DNA of 64,000 nt, taken from the NCBI GenBank assembly GCA_025359125.1, contig JANYHI010000063.1, positions 124,001-188,000 of the forward strand, written 5' to 3'. This DNA is from Cytophagales bacterium. GTDB taxonomy: Bacteria > Bacteroidota > Bacteroidia > Cytophagales > Cyclobacteriaceae. A program made the position numbers and the translations under genes. The notes under the pieces were generated by a model. The model worked only from the letters and a program-made list of their open reading frames with translations, did no database searches and had not been told where the DNA came from. Positions 25,522 through 35,762 of this stretch are shown here, one piece after another; position 1 is the stretch's first letter, and every line of letters starts with the position of its first letter.

Positions 25522-27633
25522 TTATTTGGCAACAGCGCCTTTTACTTGTTCAATTACTTTATCAGCTAAGTTCCGTGGCACGGGTGAGTAGTGCGCAAAT
25601 GTTAGTGTGGCTGAGGCACGACCCGAGGTCAATGTTCTTAAGTCAGTGATGTATCCAAAAAGTTCTGACAAAGGCACATCGGCCTTAATCACTTGTGCTC
25701 CTCCTCGTGTATCCATTCCCTTCATGATACCTCTTCTTCTATTCAAATCACCTGTTACAGAACCAGTGTACTCATCTGGAGAAATAACTTCCACACCCAT
25801 GATTGGCTCTAACAATTGAGGAGCACATTTACGCGCGGCCTCTTTGAATCCAATTCTAGCTGCTAACTCAAATGATAAAGAGTCAGAGTCAACATCGTGG
25901 AAAGATCCGTGGAACAATCTCACTTTCATATTATCAATTGGGTAGCCAGCTAACGGGCCATTAACCATTGATTGCTCAAATCCTTTTTGGATAGCAGGAA
26001 TAAATTCGCGTGGAATAACACCACCCACAATATCATTTTCAAATTCAAGACCTGGTTTATCTCCTTCCTCTAACGTACGCGGTCCAATTTCGAATACGAT
26101 ATCGGCAAACTTACCGCGACCACCAGTCTGTTTCTTGTAGACCTCTTTGTGTTCAACAGACTTGGTAAGCGATTCTTTGTAAGCCACCTGAGGTGCACCT
26201 TGGTTAATCTCTACTTTAAATTCTCGCTTTAATCGATCGATGATAATCTCTAAGTGAAGTTCTCCCATTCCGCGAAGAATAACTTGTCCCGTTTCGTGAT
26301 CAGTGTTGACACGAAGCGTTGGATCTTCCTCCACCAACTTGGCGATAGCCATACCCAACTTATCGGCATCTACCTGTTTCTTAGGTTCGATAGCATAACC
26401 GATAACTGGCTCAGGGAATACCATTGACTCAAGAACTACTTTGCGCTTTTCATCACAAAGCGTATCGCCAGTCTTAATATCTTTGAAACCAACTACCGCA
26501 CCAATATCTCCTACTGGCAGTCGGTCTATTTGATTTTGCTTATTGGCGTGCATTTGAAATACACGAGAAATTCTTTCTTTCGATTCTGTTCTTGTGTTGT
26601 ACACATAAGAACCTGACTCTAACACACCCGAGTAAGCACGAATAAAACACAAACGACCTACGAATGGATCAGTTGCAATTTTAAACGCCAATGCTACGAA
26701 CGGTTCTTTTTCGTCAGGGCGAATTTCAACAGGCTCGTCAGTATCTGGATTTGTGCCAACAATAATATCTTTATCTAACGGTGAAGGAAGTAACTCCATC
26801 ACATAGTCCAACATGGTTTGTACTCCTTTGTTTTTGAAAGAAGAGCCGCATACCATCGGAACAATTTTCATGTCGATAGTTGCTTTACGCAATGCCGTCA
26901 GAATTTCCTGTTCTGTTATTGAATTAGGATCGTTAAAGAATTTTTCAATTAGCGTTTCGTCATATTCAGCCACAGCCTCCAACAACTTCTCGCGGTACTC
27001 ATGGGCTTCTTCCACCATGTCTGCCGGGATAGGAACTTCCTTGAAAGTCATTCCTTTGTCATCCTCATTCCAGATTATACCACGGTTGTTAATAAGGTCA
27101 ATAACACCCTTAAATTGATCTTCTGCACCAATCGGCAATTGAAGTGCCACGGCTTTGCTACCCAGCTTCTCCTTCACTTGCTTACACACGCCTAGGAAGT
27201 CTGCACCCGACCGATCCATTTTATTAACGAAACCGATACGTGCTACTTTATAATTATCGGCAAGGCGCCAGTTTGTTTCTGACTGCGGCTCAACACCATC
27301 AACTGCACTAAACAAGAACACTAGGCCATCTAATACACGTAATGAACGATTTACTTCAACGGTAAAATCTACGTGACCGGGAGTATCGATAATATTAACG
27401 TGATAATCGTTCTTTCTATATTTCCAATAAACCGTGGTAGCAGCAGAAGTAATAGTGATACCACGCTCTTGCTCTTGCGCCATCCAGTCCATTGTAGCGG
27501 CACCATCATGCACCTCTCCAATTTTGTGGTTAACACCAGCGTAGTATAAAATACGCTCTGTGGTAGTTGTTTTACCAGCGTCAATGTGCGCAGCAATACC
27601 AATATTTCTTGTATACTTTAAATCCCTTGCCAT
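25522..27633 (-). CDS. fusA: Translation elongation factor G
   Basis: A 703-residue GTPase that drives translocation on the ribosome. The G1 loop [27 protein letters not shown], the switch I segment [12 protein letters not shown] and the C-terminal domains IV-V ([19 protein letters not shown]) are all present. It lies between rpsG and rpsJ, as expected in the str operon. No sign of duplication or truncation. Confidence 0.98.
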   Translation of the reverse strand: MARDLKYTRNIGIAAHIDAGKTTTTERILYYAGVNHKIGEVHDGAATMDWMAQEQERGITITSAATTVYWKYRKNDYHVNIIDTPGHVDFTVEVNRSLRVLDGLVFLFSAVDGVEPQSETNWRLADNYKVARIGFVNKMDRSGADFLGVCKQVKEKLGSKAVALQLPIGAEDQFKGVIDLINNRGIIWNEDDKGMTFKEVPIPADMVEEAHEYREKLLEAVAEYDETLIEKFFNDPNSITEQEILTALRKATIDMKIVPMVCGSSFKNKGVQTMLDYVMELLPSPLDKDIIVGTNPDTDEPVEIRPDEKEPFVALAFKIATDPFVGRLCFIRAYSGVLESGSYVYNTRTESKERISRVFQMHANKQNQIDRLPVGDIGAVVGFKDIKTGDTLCDEKRKVVLESMVFPEPVIGYAIEPKKQVDADKLGMAIAKLVEEDPTLRVNTDHETGQVILRGMGELHLEIIIDRLKREFKVEINQGAPQVAYKESLTKSVEHKEVYKKQTGGRGKFADIVFEIGPRTLEEGDKPGLEFENDIVGGVIPREFIPAIQKGFEQSMVNGPLAGYPIDNMKVRLFHGSFHDVDSDSLSFELAARIGFKEAARKCAPQLLEPIMGVEVISPDEYTGSVTGDLNRRRGIMKGMDTRGGAQVIKADVPLSELFGYITDLRTLTSGRASATLTFAHYSPVPRNLADKVIEQVKGAVAK

Positions 27634-27667
27634 TCCTTAATTTTTGATTTGTGGGTTATGATTGGGA

Positions 27668-28138
27668 TTAGAATCTGAAATGAGAGAATGCTTTGTTTGC
27701 TTCTGCCATGCGGTGAGTATCATCTTTCTTCTTAATAGCAGCACCTTCACCTTTAGAAGCGGCCAGAATTTCTCCTGCTAATTTATCCATCATAGTTTTT
27801 TCACCACGCGCACGCGCATAGTCAATCAACCATTTAATGCTCAAGTTGATTTTGCGCTCTGGGCGAATTTCAACCGGAACCTGAAAAGTTGCCCCTCCTA
27901 CTCTACGGCTTTTCACTTCTACACCAGGCATTACATTATTCATCGCGCGTTTCCACACTTCTAAACCATTTTCGCCTCCTGCTTTTTTCTCTACTTGCTC
28001 AATAGCATCATAAAAAATGTTATAAGCAATGCTCTTCTTGCCATCGTTCATCATATAATTAACGAACTTAGTTACTAGCGTATCGCTGAATTTAGGATCA
28101 GGAAGAAGATATCTCTTTTTAGGTTTTGACTTTCTCAT
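27668..28138 (-). CDS. rpsG: 30S ribosomal protein S7
   Basis: 156 residues of normal length. It starts [19 protein letters not shown] and contains [15 protein letters not shown] and the C-terminal [20 protein letters not shown]. It nucleates assembly of the 30S head by binding 16S rRNA. Second gene of the str operon. Confidence 0.98.
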   Translation of the reverse strand: MRKSKPKKRYLLPDPKFSDTLVTKFVNYMMNDGKKSIAYNIFYDAIEQVEKKAGGENGLEVWKRAMNNVMPGVEVKSRRVGGATFQVPVEIRPERKINLSIKWLIDYARARGEKTMMDKLAGEILAASKGEGAAIKKKDDTHRMAEANKAFSHFRF

Positions 28139-28158
28139 GGATAACTATTTTGAATGCT

Positions 28159-28593
28159 TTATTTCTTTTTTGCGGGCGCTCCTTTTGCTGGCGCTCCTTT
28201 CGCAGCAGCGGCTGCCGCACCTGCTTTTGGACGTTTTGCGCCATATTTCGAACGACTTTGCTTACGACCGCTAACACCTGCAGTGTCTAATGCACCACGA
28301 ACGATATGATAACGAACCCCAGGCAAATCTTTAACACGACCACCCCGCACCAATACGATGGAGTGTTCTTGTAGATTATGTCCCTCGCCCATGATATAAG
28401 CGTTCACCTCTTTCTGGTTGGTAAGGCGCACACGGGCAACCTTTCTCATTGCAGAATTTGGCTTTTTAGGGGTTGTAGTGTACACACGTGTACAAACGCC
28501 CCTGCGCTGAGGCGATGAATCAAGGGCTGGAGACTTTGACTTAAAAGTCAGTTTCACCCTTCCTTTTCTTACAAGTTGCTGAATGGTAGGCAT
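28159..28593 (-). CDS. rpsL: 30S ribosomal protein S12
   Basis: A 144-residue decoding-centre protein. The conserved TTPKKPNSA and [15 protein letters not shown] segments carry the lysines associated with streptomycin sensitivity in wild-type form. The C-terminus is extended by about 20 residues of Ala/Gly/Lys repeats ([18 protein letters not shown]) compared with the usual 124-residue protein. First gene of the str operon, behind a well-matched Bacteroidota promoter. Confidence 0.98.
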   Translation of the reverse strand: MPTIQQLVRKGRVKLTFKSKSPALDSSPQRRGVCTRVYTTTPKKPNSAMRKVARVRLTNQKEVNAYIMGEGHNLQEHSIVLVRGGRVKDLPGVRYHIVRGALDTAGVSGRKQSRSKYGAKRPKAGAAAAAAKGAPAKGAPAKKK

Positions 28594-28631
28594 TTATATT
28601 TTCTTTTTAAACCTTTTAAAAATAAGGACTG

Positions 28632-28662
28632 CAAAGGTATTTAAAAACCTCAATCATGCAAA
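28632..28662 (-). promoter_or_regulatory. str operon promoter (TTTG-N19-TACCTTTG)
   Basis: On the minus strand a -33 box TTTG (28662-28659), exactly 19 bases of spacer and a -7 box TACCTTTG (28639-28632) lie about 39 bases ahead of the rpsL ATG. This is a full match to the consensus known for the primary sigma factor of Bacteroides and Flavobacterium. Confidence 0.85.
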
Positions 28663-28776
28663 AGGTAGAGCAAATCAATTTTTTGAGATAACCTCGTTGA
28701 AATATTATATAATAATGTGAAGTCAGACTTATTTGGATTAGAAAAGTAATGGAATACTTATGTAACCAATAAAATT

Positions 28777-30042
28777 CTAAAGCCCATCGATATGGTATTT
28801 GAGGATTATAATATCTTGAAGCTGTTCGCTTGGTTTTATCTTAGAATTCTGATCATAACCGCCCCATTGGCTATTGGCTATATAATAAAAGTTTTTCCCT
28901 ACTATTACTCCAAGAGTAGGCTCATTAAATGCGACATGAGCCCTATCAATAATTTTATAACTGGTTATTGCATCTTGTTTTGAATTTAAATAATAACGAG
29001 TTGAGCGCAAGGGCACCACTCCATTTTGAATGGCTAGTAGAGATTCCTTATAAAAATATATCCCGTCAATCCCCTTTAACGACACTTCCTCACTTGCCCC
29101 TACTGAAATCAACTGCTTTCGGGCAACATCGAGTTTAAAGACGCCTTTAATATAATCTGAAATAAAAAGCTGGCTTTCACTTTCGTTGAAGGCAATGCCT
29201 TGAATATTCCAGAACTCTTTTGATGTATAAAAAATCTCGAGTTGATCTGTTTTAAGATTCAAAGTCCAGACAATGTTATTCTTGCTATCTGAGATGTAAG
29301 GCTTACCATTCTTATCTAAGATCAAATCTCCAAAAACAGATGTTTTGTATGGATGCGGCAATTCATATTTTTTAAGAACCTTACCGGAAGATAAATCAAA
29401 CTTGAAAACAGCCGAGCGGGTTAGTGTATCATAATTCTTCATCTCTGGCATAGGCGAAGAAGATGCCCACAAAACATTTTGCTTTACATCGACTTTAATC
29501 CCTAGCGTACTTGTAAGACCATCTACTCCCGACTGGCAAAAATCTGTTACAACCCCTTCTTTTACTTTTATGATTTTGCGTTTATGGATGCTGCCCAGAT
29601 AAAAAATCTTTTCTCGCGGATCATAATCAATTCCCTCAGCATGAAGCTGCCTATCTTTTATTACGAATGCTTCTTTAGAATGAACAACAGCTTGCTTCCA
29701 CTTTTTTTGGAGCTCTAGTAGTCGACTCCATTCTTTATTTTTGGTTAACGATTGCAAATCCGGCACGCCTTCCAATTTAAAATCCGCATTGATTAAAATT
29801 GCTTTTTTCAAACACACAATTGCTTCCTTCTCTTTGTTGTTCAACGCTGCGGCTACTCCTAATTGATACCATAACCCCTGATGATAAGGATGCAGATGAT
29901 TGGCTTCCTTCATCTTTGCATAAAAATGCGGATAATCTTTTTGCTTGTAGGCTTCCTCTGCTTCTTTAAATGGGCGAATCCACTCTTGAGCAAACGAAAA
30001 ATTAAATCCAATTAAAAGCAGTAACAGGAAATAAGTTTTCAT
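28777..30042 (-). CDS. Exported TPR plus beta-propeller (SMP-30/NHL-like) protein
   Basis: 421 residues with a signal peptide (about 1-18, ending FSFAQ). A short TPR-like helical part (about 22-110) contains AYKQKDYPHFYAKMKEANHL and GVAAALNNKEKEAIVCLKKAI. Then comes a six-bladed-propeller-like region (about 135-400) with repeats such as GDLILDKNGKPYISDSKNN, IQGIAFNESESQLFISDY and GIDGIYFYKESLLAIQNG. The arrangement resembles SMP-30/gluconolactonase-type propellers, but I cannot assign a substrate. It sits 16 bases downstream of the second D-aminoacylase gene on the same strand. Confidence 0.7.
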   Translation of the reverse strand: MKTYFLLLLLIGFNFSFAQEWIRPFKEAEEAYKQKDYPHFYAKMKEANHLHPYHQGLWYQLGVAAALNNKEKEAIVCLKKAILINADFKLEGVPDLQSLTKNKEWSRLLELQKKWKQAVVHSKEAFVIKDRQLHAEGIDYDPREKIFYLGSIHKRKIIKVKEGVVTDFCQSGVDGLTSTLGIKVDVKQNVLWASSSPMPEMKNYDTLTRSAVFKFDLSSGKVLKKYELPHPYKTSVFGDLILDKNGKPYISDSKNNIVWTLNLKTDQLEIFYTSKEFWNIQGIAFNESESQLFISDYIKGVFKLDVARKQLISVGASEEVSLKGIDGIYFYKESLLAIQNGVVPLRSTRYYLNSKQDAITSYKIIDRAHVAFNEPTLGVIVGKNFYYIANSQWGGYDQNSKIKPSEQLQDIIILKYHIDGL

Positions 30043-30058
30043 GCCTTCTAAATATAAA

Positions 30059-31735
30059 TTATTTCTTCCATCCTGGCCCTCTTACCACTCTCCCAGGCTT
30101 TGCATTGGTGTGCTCTCCATTCTCTAATACCTGCGTTCCGTTTACAAATACGTGAACCATGCCCGTGCTGTATTGATGTGGATTTTCAAAAGTGGCGTGA
30201 TCGGCAATTTTATATGGATCGAAAATGGCAAGGTCAGCAAAATAGCCAGCTACTACAGAACCACGCTTTTTAATTTTTAAATTCGATGCCGGCAGTGAGG
30301 TTAATCTGCGGATGGCTTCTTCTAACGGAATTACTTTTTCGTCTCTCACATATTTTCCTAAGAGGCGAGAGAAATTTCCATAGGCACGCGGATGTGTTGG
30401 AGTCTTCAAAAAATTACCAGATGCAGTTGAAGATTCCGCATCTGAACCAAAGCTGACGTATGGAAGTTGGATTTGCCTTTTCACATTTTCTTCTGTCATT
30501 AAGAAATAGGCGGTACCCACTCGTGTTCCATCGGTTATCACCAAATCCATGGCGGTTTCTTCAGGAGATTTTCCATAAATTCTAGAAACCTCGGCAAGCG
30601 TTTTGCCAGTAAAATTCTTGCGCAAAGAATCGTTCGTAAAACCCATCAACAACACTTTATCAAAACTTCCTGCAAGCATCATCAGATTTTCCCATTTATT
30701 AGTAAGTGTTCTCATTTCTTGTAATGCTTTCTTTCTCATCACAGGGTTTTGCATTCGCTTAATCCATTCTTTAATGCCGCCTTCTTGCAACCAAGGTGGC
30801 ATGGCCGCATCCAAACCTGTGGCGCCTGCCGTGTAGGTGTACATGTCTGCTGTAATTTTTAATCCGTTTTTGTTAGCCTTGTCAATCATTGCAGTAACTG
30901 AATCAAATTTATTCCAGTTGTCTTTACCACTAAACTTTAAATGATAAATCTCGGCTGGTAGATTTGCTTCGCGCGCAATGCGAATCGTTTCATCTACTGC
31001 TTCCAAAATAGAATTGCCCTCGCTGCGAATATGAGCAATGTACATTCCTCCGTAAGAGGATGCCACTTTACTCAACTCAATTAACTCTTCCGTGCTTGCA
31101 TAATTAGCAGGGGCATAAATCAATGCAGAAGTTACGCCCATTGCGCCTTCTTCCATCGCTTGCTTTACTAACGCCTTCATCCGCTCAAGCTCTTCTGCCG
31201 AAGGTGCACGATTAGCATAACCCAATTCGTGAACTCTTACTGTGATGGCACTTACAAAAGAAGCTACATTCGGACTGATTCCCTTTTTTTCTAACCCACT
31301 TAAATATTCTCCGAGTGTAGTCCAATCAATCTTATACTCCCAATCTGGGTCATGCTTCATGGCTTCTTCATCATCGCGTTTCATTTGTTCATTCATCGGG
31401 CCCATCGATCCTTCGCCCAATACCTCAAGTGTAACACCTTGCCTAATATCACTCTGTGAATTCCCATCGAACAAAAGAGAAACCTCGCAATGACTTAACA
31501 TATTGATAAAGCCAGGAGCAACTGCCAATCCTTTTGCATCAATCTCTTTCTTGCCTACAGCATTAGATAAATCTCCTATTATGGCAACCGTATCTTTGTT
31601 AATTCCAACATCAGAAATAACACCAGGTTTTCCAGAACCATCATAAACTGTTCCGCCTCGGATAACTACATCATATTCTTGCTTTTTACAAGATATTATT
31701 AGTAGTAATACAACCAAAAAGAGTGATGTTTTCAT
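30059..31735 (-). CDS. D-aminoacylase/N-acyl-D-amino-acid deacylase family lipoprotein (paralogue 2)
   Basis: The start was placed at MKTSLFLVVLLLIISC, a lipoprotein signal with lipobox IISC; the frame is open 18 codons further. It is similar along its length to the gene at 17057: VIRGGTVYDGSGKPG, VAPGFINML, HIRSEGNS, IYHLKF, SFGSDAESS, KPGRVVRGPGW. Where canonical members have an HxH, this copy has NMLSHCE, so one His is retained compared with none in paralogue 1. The Cys position is again Glu (LEVLGEG). It probably acts on N-acyl-D-amino acids or cell-wall-derived amides outside the cytoplasm; the specificity is unknown. It is divergent from the acyl-CoA oxidase-like gene. Confidence 0.85.
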   Translation of the reverse strand: MKTSLFLVVLLLIISCKKQEYDVVIRGGTVYDGSGKPGVISDVGINKDTVAIIGDLSNAVGKKEIDAKGLAVAPGFINMLSHCEVSLLFDGNSQSDIRQGVTLEVLGEGSMGPMNEQMKRDDEEAMKHDPDWEYKIDWTTLGEYLSGLEKKGISPNVASFVSAITVRVHELGYANRAPSAEELERMKALVKQAMEEGAMGVTSALIYAPANYASTEELIELSKVASSYGGMYIAHIRSEGNSILEAVDETIRIAREANLPAEIYHLKFSGKDNWNKFDSVTAMIDKANKNGLKITADMYTYTAGATGLDAAMPPWLQEGGIKEWIKRMQNPVMRKKALQEMRTLTNKWENLMMLAGSFDKVLLMGFTNDSLRKNFTGKTLAEVSRIYGKSPEETAMDLVITDGTRVGTAYFLMTEENVKRQIQLPYVSFGSDAESSTASGNFLKTPTHPRAYGNFSRLLGKYVRDEKVIPLEEAIRRLTSLPASNLKIKKRGSVVAGYFADLAIFDPYKIADHATFENPHQYSTGMVHVFVNGTQVLENGEHTNAKPGRVVRGPGWKK

Positions 31736-31831
31736 GTGATCAAAATTTATTTTGAATAGTAATGTATTCATTTTAGCTTCATTGATCAAGGGAAACTATT
31801 CGCTAATTTTAAAAAATTAATCTCTCCTGCT

Positions 31832-34144
31832 ATGCTTACTTCAGAATTCGTAAAATCAAATCCTACGCTTCATATTTTCTTACCCATCATTTATATGGTA
31901 TGGAGTGATGCCGTGTTAACACCGAGCGAAATTAAAACGATTAAGGAATTAGTAGATAAACAGCAGTGGTTAACCGATCAGGAGAAAACATTTCTTCTCA
32001 AACAAATTAATCCAGCCTTACCGCCTTCTCCAGATGAGTATAGAGATTGGTTAACGGAAATCAGGCGAGCATTGGATACGATACCTACCTCTTCTAACCC
32101 TAAGTTGGTAGATATTGGTATTGCATTAGCTCAACTACATTCTTCGAAAATTTTAAACGGAGAACTAACAACCGTAAAACAATCTCTTTCATCTATTGAC
32201 GAAACGTTAGGTTTAATTGAAGGTGAAGTAGTATATCAATTCTATCCTGAAAAGAGATCAACTCTCACCGAGCAACATAGCACGCAATCAACTTTTAATG
32301 TTGAGGCTCTCTCAAAAATTTTAGAAGGCAATCAATCAGATATTATCAAAAAAGTTAAAGCGGTAATTGCTGATCCTGAATTCAAATATCTGGAAACGGA
32401 TAACCTTACTGCTTATCGCGAAAAGATTTTGCAATGGTGTAAACAATTAGCCGAGCAAGGTTTTGGTGCCATGGCCTATCCAAAAGAATATGGCGGACAA
32501 GCCGATATGGAAAAATATTTCACCATCATGGAAACATTAAGTTATCATGACTTGAGTTTGGTGGTAAAGTTTGGCGTGCAGTTCGGGCTATTTGGAATGA
32601 GTGTTTATTTTTTAGGAACAGAAAAACATCACAAAAAATATTTAAAGCAAATTGGCACATTAGAATTGCCTGGATGTTTTGCTATGACTGAAACGGGGCA
32701 TGGCTCGAATGTAAAGGGAATTGAAACAACAGCTTCCTATAATCACGCAACAAAAAGCCTTGTGATACAAACACCACACGAAGCGGCTAAAAAGGAATAC
32801 ATCGGCAATGCCGCTTTGCACGGACAAATGGCAACCACATTTGTTAAGCTTATCATTGATGGAAAAGATTATGGAGTAAGTGCCGTGCTTGTTCCCATTC
32901 GTGATAAAAGCGGAAAGACGTTGCAAGGTGTAACCATTGAAGATTGCGGACACAAAATGGGATTGAATGGAGTGGATAATGGAAAGATTCACTTTAATCA
33001 AGTAATAGTGCCAGCAGAAAATTTACTAGACCGCTTTGCATGCATCAATGCTGAAGGGAAATTTGAAAGTTCTATATCCAGCGACAATCGTAGGTTCTTT
33101 ACTATGTTAGGTACCCTAGTGGGTGGGCGAATTGGAATTCCTCGTTCTGGATTGAGTGCTTCCAAATCGGGTTTGACTATTGCAATTCGTTATAGTGATA
33201 AGCGAAAACAATTTGGGCCAGAAGGAGGCTCGGAAATTCCAATCTTAAATTATAGAACACACCAACGGAGGCTCATGCCTTTGCTGGCAAATGCATACGC
33301 TCTTCACTTCTCGTTGCAATATTTAACACATCGGTTTATAAACAGAAAAGAAGAAGACATGCAAGAGATTGAAGCGCTTGCTGCCGGACTGAAAGCATTC
33401 GCAACGTGGAATACAACAGCTACCTTGCAAGAATGCCGCGAGTGCTGTGGGGGAAAAGGATACCTCTCTGAAAACAGAATCGAGAGACTAAAAAATGACA
33501 CTGATATTTACACCACTTTTGAGGGCGACAATACAGTGCTGCTTCAACTAGTCGCAAAAAGTAGGTTAACAGAATTCAAACAAGAATTTAGCAACATGGG
33601 TATGTTCGGCATTCTTAACTTTGTTGCAGAGCAGGCATCTTCGTCACTAACAGAATTAAATCCATTCTTCACGCGCAATACAGATGAAGAACATCTATTA
33701 AATTTTGAGTTTCAATTGGAAGCTTTTAAACATCGTGAGCGAGATATTTTGGTTTCGGCTGCCCAACGATTAAAAAAACATATCGGTAGCGGCATGGATT
33801 CATTTGATGCCTTTAACGTAAGCCAACACCACTTAGTGCAAGTGGGTCTTGCTCATGTAGAACGTGTAATTCTTGAAAAATTTATTGAGCAAATTCATGA
33901 AACAAAAGATGCCGGATGTAAAACCGTTTTAACAAAACTCTGTCAATTGTTCGCGCTTTCGCAGATAGAAAAAAATAAAGGTTGGTATTTGGAAAGTGGA
34001 TACATGGAAGGCTCGAAGACAAAAGCCATTCGCAAATTGGTAAATCAATTGTGTTGGGATATCAGGCAAGAGGCAGTTCCGTTGTGCGATGCTTTTAAAA
34101 TTCCTGAGAGTTGCTTGGCTGCGCCTATTGCTGTAAAACGTTAA
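31832..34144 (+). CDS. Acyl-CoA oxidase/dehydrogenase with an N-terminal TerB-like extension
   Basis: A 770-residue flavoenzyme for alpha,beta-dehydrogenation of acyl-CoA. The catalytic part (about 165-600) shows GFGAMAYPKEYGGQ, CFAMTETGHGSNVKG, GLNGVDNGKIHF, the Arg-containing YSDKRKQFGP, ECCGGKGYLSENRI and TTFEGDNTVLLQ. The last is the usual form in acyl-CoA oxidases. A C-terminal helical region (about 610-770) also fits ACOX. Residues about 10-100 precede the known fold: an all-helical block (IIYMVWSDAVLTPSEIKTIK, then Pro-rich NPALPPSPDEYRDW) like TerB-type domains. This extension is not part of standard enzymes. Whether electrons go to oxygen or to an electron-transfer flavoprotein cannot be told. 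Confidence 0.85.
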   Translation: MLTSEFVKSNPTLHIFLPIIYMVWSDAVLTPSEIKTIKELVDKQQWLTDQEKTFLLKQINPALPPSPDEYRDWLTEIRRALDTIPTSSNPKLVDIGIALAQLHSSKILNGELTTVKQSLSSIDETLGLIEGEVVYQFYPEKRSTLTEQHSTQSTFNVEALSKILEGNQSDIIKKVKAVIADPEFKYLETDNLTAYREKILQWCKQLAEQGFGAMAYPKEYGGQADMEKYFTIMETLSYHDLSLVVKFGVQFGLFGMSVYFLGTEKHHKKYLKQIGTLELPGCFAMTETGHGSNVKGIETTASYNHATKSLVIQTPHEAAKKEYIGNAALHGQMATTFVKLIIDGKDYGVSAVLVPIRDKSGKTLQGVTIEDCGHKMGLNGVDNGKIHFNQVIVPAENLLDRFACINAEGKFESSISSDNRRFFTMLGTLVGGRIGIPRSGLSASKSGLTIAIRYSDKRKQFGPEGGSEIPILNYRTHQRRLMPLLANAYALHFSLQYLTHRFINRKEEDMQEIEALAAGLKAFATWNTTATLQECRECCGGKGYLSENRIERLKNDTDIYTTFEGDNTVLLQLVAKSRLTEFKQEFSNMGMFGILNFVAEQASSSLTELNPFFTRNTDEEHLLNFEFQLEAFKHRERDILVSAAQRLKKHIGSGMDSFDAFNVSQHHLVQVGLAHVERVILEKFIEQIHETKDAGCKTVLTKLCQLFALSQIEKNKGWYLESGYMEGSKTKAIRKLVNQLCWDIRQEAVPLCDAFKIPESCLAAPIAVKR

Positions 34145-34755
34145 TACGAGAATTGAAATAAACAACTGTGAATAAAGCCGCTATAAAATCTCTGACATTT
34201 AACTTGCCGTAAACTTATTTTAGCAAGTTGCTCTTTCCAATCAGGAAGTGTTTGTGTAGTTAAGCCCGCAAAAAAATAAAAGAACAAATACATTACCCGT
34301 AGAAATACCTTATGCCACAGCTTTTCACTAACGAAATCTGCTATTAGCCATAAAGAGTCCTTCTCCGTTTTTATCTTAATTTGATTTAGAATCAAGGAAA
34401 GAGATTCATTTGAAAATAGATCCATGTAGTTGTACAATATTACTGCATCATACTTTTCGCTTTGTGGAATCTCATCAACTGATCCTCTAATAAAAATAAT
34501 GTGATCATCTTTTATCTTCTGCTGCGCCAACTTCAACATAACTGTCGATTGGTCAATAAACACGATTCTGGAATTGGGATTAAGAGATCGTAGGTCACTG
34601 AGCCACCAACCTGTGCCGCCACCTAACACTAAAATAGTTTTGCAATCCTTTAGGTTAGAAAGAAAGCAGATCTGCGATTGAACGATAGAAGATCCAAAAA
34701 TAAATCGGGCGAGTGAATCATAGATAGGCGCTATCCGATCAAACCCCTTACTCAT
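34141..34755 (-). CDS. Class I SAM-dependent methyltransferase
   Basis: 204 residues from the ATG at 34755, one base after the stop of the UbiA-like gene; the frame is open 12 codons further upstream into that gene. SAM-binding motif I is ILVLGGGTGWWLSDL, followed by the acidic end of strand 2 (IVFIDQS) and DAVILYNYMDLF. The C-terminal half has hydrophobic helices, suggesting a membrane-bound or lipid-like substrate. It overlaps the stop of the convergent acyl-CoA oxidase gene by 4 bases. With the UbiA-like partner it could modify a prenylated lipid or quinone-like compound (inference). Confidence 0.8.
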   Translation of the reverse strand: MSKGFDRIAPIYDSLARFIFGSSIVQSQICFLSNLKDCKTILVLGGGTGWWLSDLRSLNPNSRIVFIDQSTVMLKLAQQKIKDDHIIFIRGSVDEIPQSEKYDAVILYNYMDLFSNESLSLILNQIKIKTEKDSLWLIADFVSEKLWHKVFLRVMYLFFYFFAGLTTQTLPDWKEQLAKISLRQVKCQRFYSGFIHSCLFQFSY

Positions 34756-34756
34756 G

Positions 34757-35563
34757 TCACAAGAATAAAATTGGAAAAAAGAAAATCGCATCTCCTAAAA
34801 ACCGATACTTGGCTTGTTTCTTAAAATATTTTGGAAATAAAAACAGCATCAACAAGACAAGTACCATCAACAAGTACATCAAGCCGAGACGTGGCACCAC
34901 AAAAAAAGTATAGCTGGTTAGACTAAAGATCAATAAAAACAAAATCTTCAAAATCATCCCCGCACCTTCCTTTCCAATTTGTAGGGCCAAAGAAGTGTGA
35001 CGATCATTTTTATCTTGATGGTAATCCATCCATGAAAAGAGGATTAGGTTAATAAACACAATCAAAAAAAATTGAACAACCACAATCCAGTCAAAAATAA
35101 GAAAGTGTTTTTGTTGAAAAGTAAAAGTTGGCAAAAAGATGCCCGTGCAGTATAGCAAGGCACCGGCTAATTCTTTCACATATAAAAACCAGCGATTAAA
35201 TAAAATGTAAATAAATGTTAGCAAGCCAACTACAAGGCCTGCGAAAAATAATTTTTCTCTAATAAAAAATAAGAGAATAAATTCTGCCCAGGCAGCGATT
35301 GCGACTACCACTGAAAGTGATATAAAATATTTTTGATGAAATTGATGACGAAACATGGATGCGGTATGCGTTACTCTTTTCGCATCCGCTAAATGGTCTA
35401 CTGTATAAATAATCCAAACCGTTAGACCCAATATTGCTATTCCTTGCGGCAAAATAGTTATCATAAAATGCTTTGCGAAAAAACAAGCACATATCATGGC
35501 GCCCAATGCCACATCTAAACTAAGCGCATTGATTGTTTTATAAAATGAAAAAATAAATTTCAT
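34757..35563 (-). CDS. UbiA-like prenyltransferase family membrane protein
   Basis: A membrane protein with about eight hydrophobic segments. The two Asp-rich motifs of UbiA enzymes are present in reduced form: VDHLADAKR (about residue 60) where NDxxDxxxD is typical, and MDYHQDKNDRHTSLA (about residue 185), the second DxxxD-type motif with the following TLA-like segment. The family joins a prenyl chain to an aromatic or other acceptor. The start was taken at the second Met (MKFIFSFYK); six more codons are open upstream. It is coupled to a methyltransferase gene one base downstream. The degenerate first motif makes the activity uncertain. Confidence 0.65.
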   Translation of the reverse strand: MKFIFSFYKTINALSLDVALGAMICACFFAKHFMITILPQGIAILGLTVWIIYTVDHLADAKRVTHTASMFRHQFHQKYFISLSVVVAIAAWAEFILLFFIREKLFFAGLVVGLLTFIYILFNRWFLYVKELAGALLYCTGIFLPTFTFQQKHFLIFDWIVVVQFFLIVFINLILFSWMDYHQDKNDRHTSLALQIGKEGAGMILKILFLLIFSLTSYTFFVVPRLGLMYLLMVLVLLMLFLFPKYFKKQAKYRFLGDAIFFFPILFL

Positions 35564-35762
35564 CTGGTGAGTGATCCACAATGATCGCGGATTTCCTGAA
35601 AAGTGCCAAGTTTATTTTTCTACAATTCCCATAGGCGAGAAATGAGGAAATCTAACTTTCATTTGTTGAATGTGTAACCGTTGCCTTCTTAAAATGTTTG
35701 TACCGAAGATGTGGTGAAATAAATATTTGCTCTGCTAATCCATAAAATCCAGAAGTAAGTAA

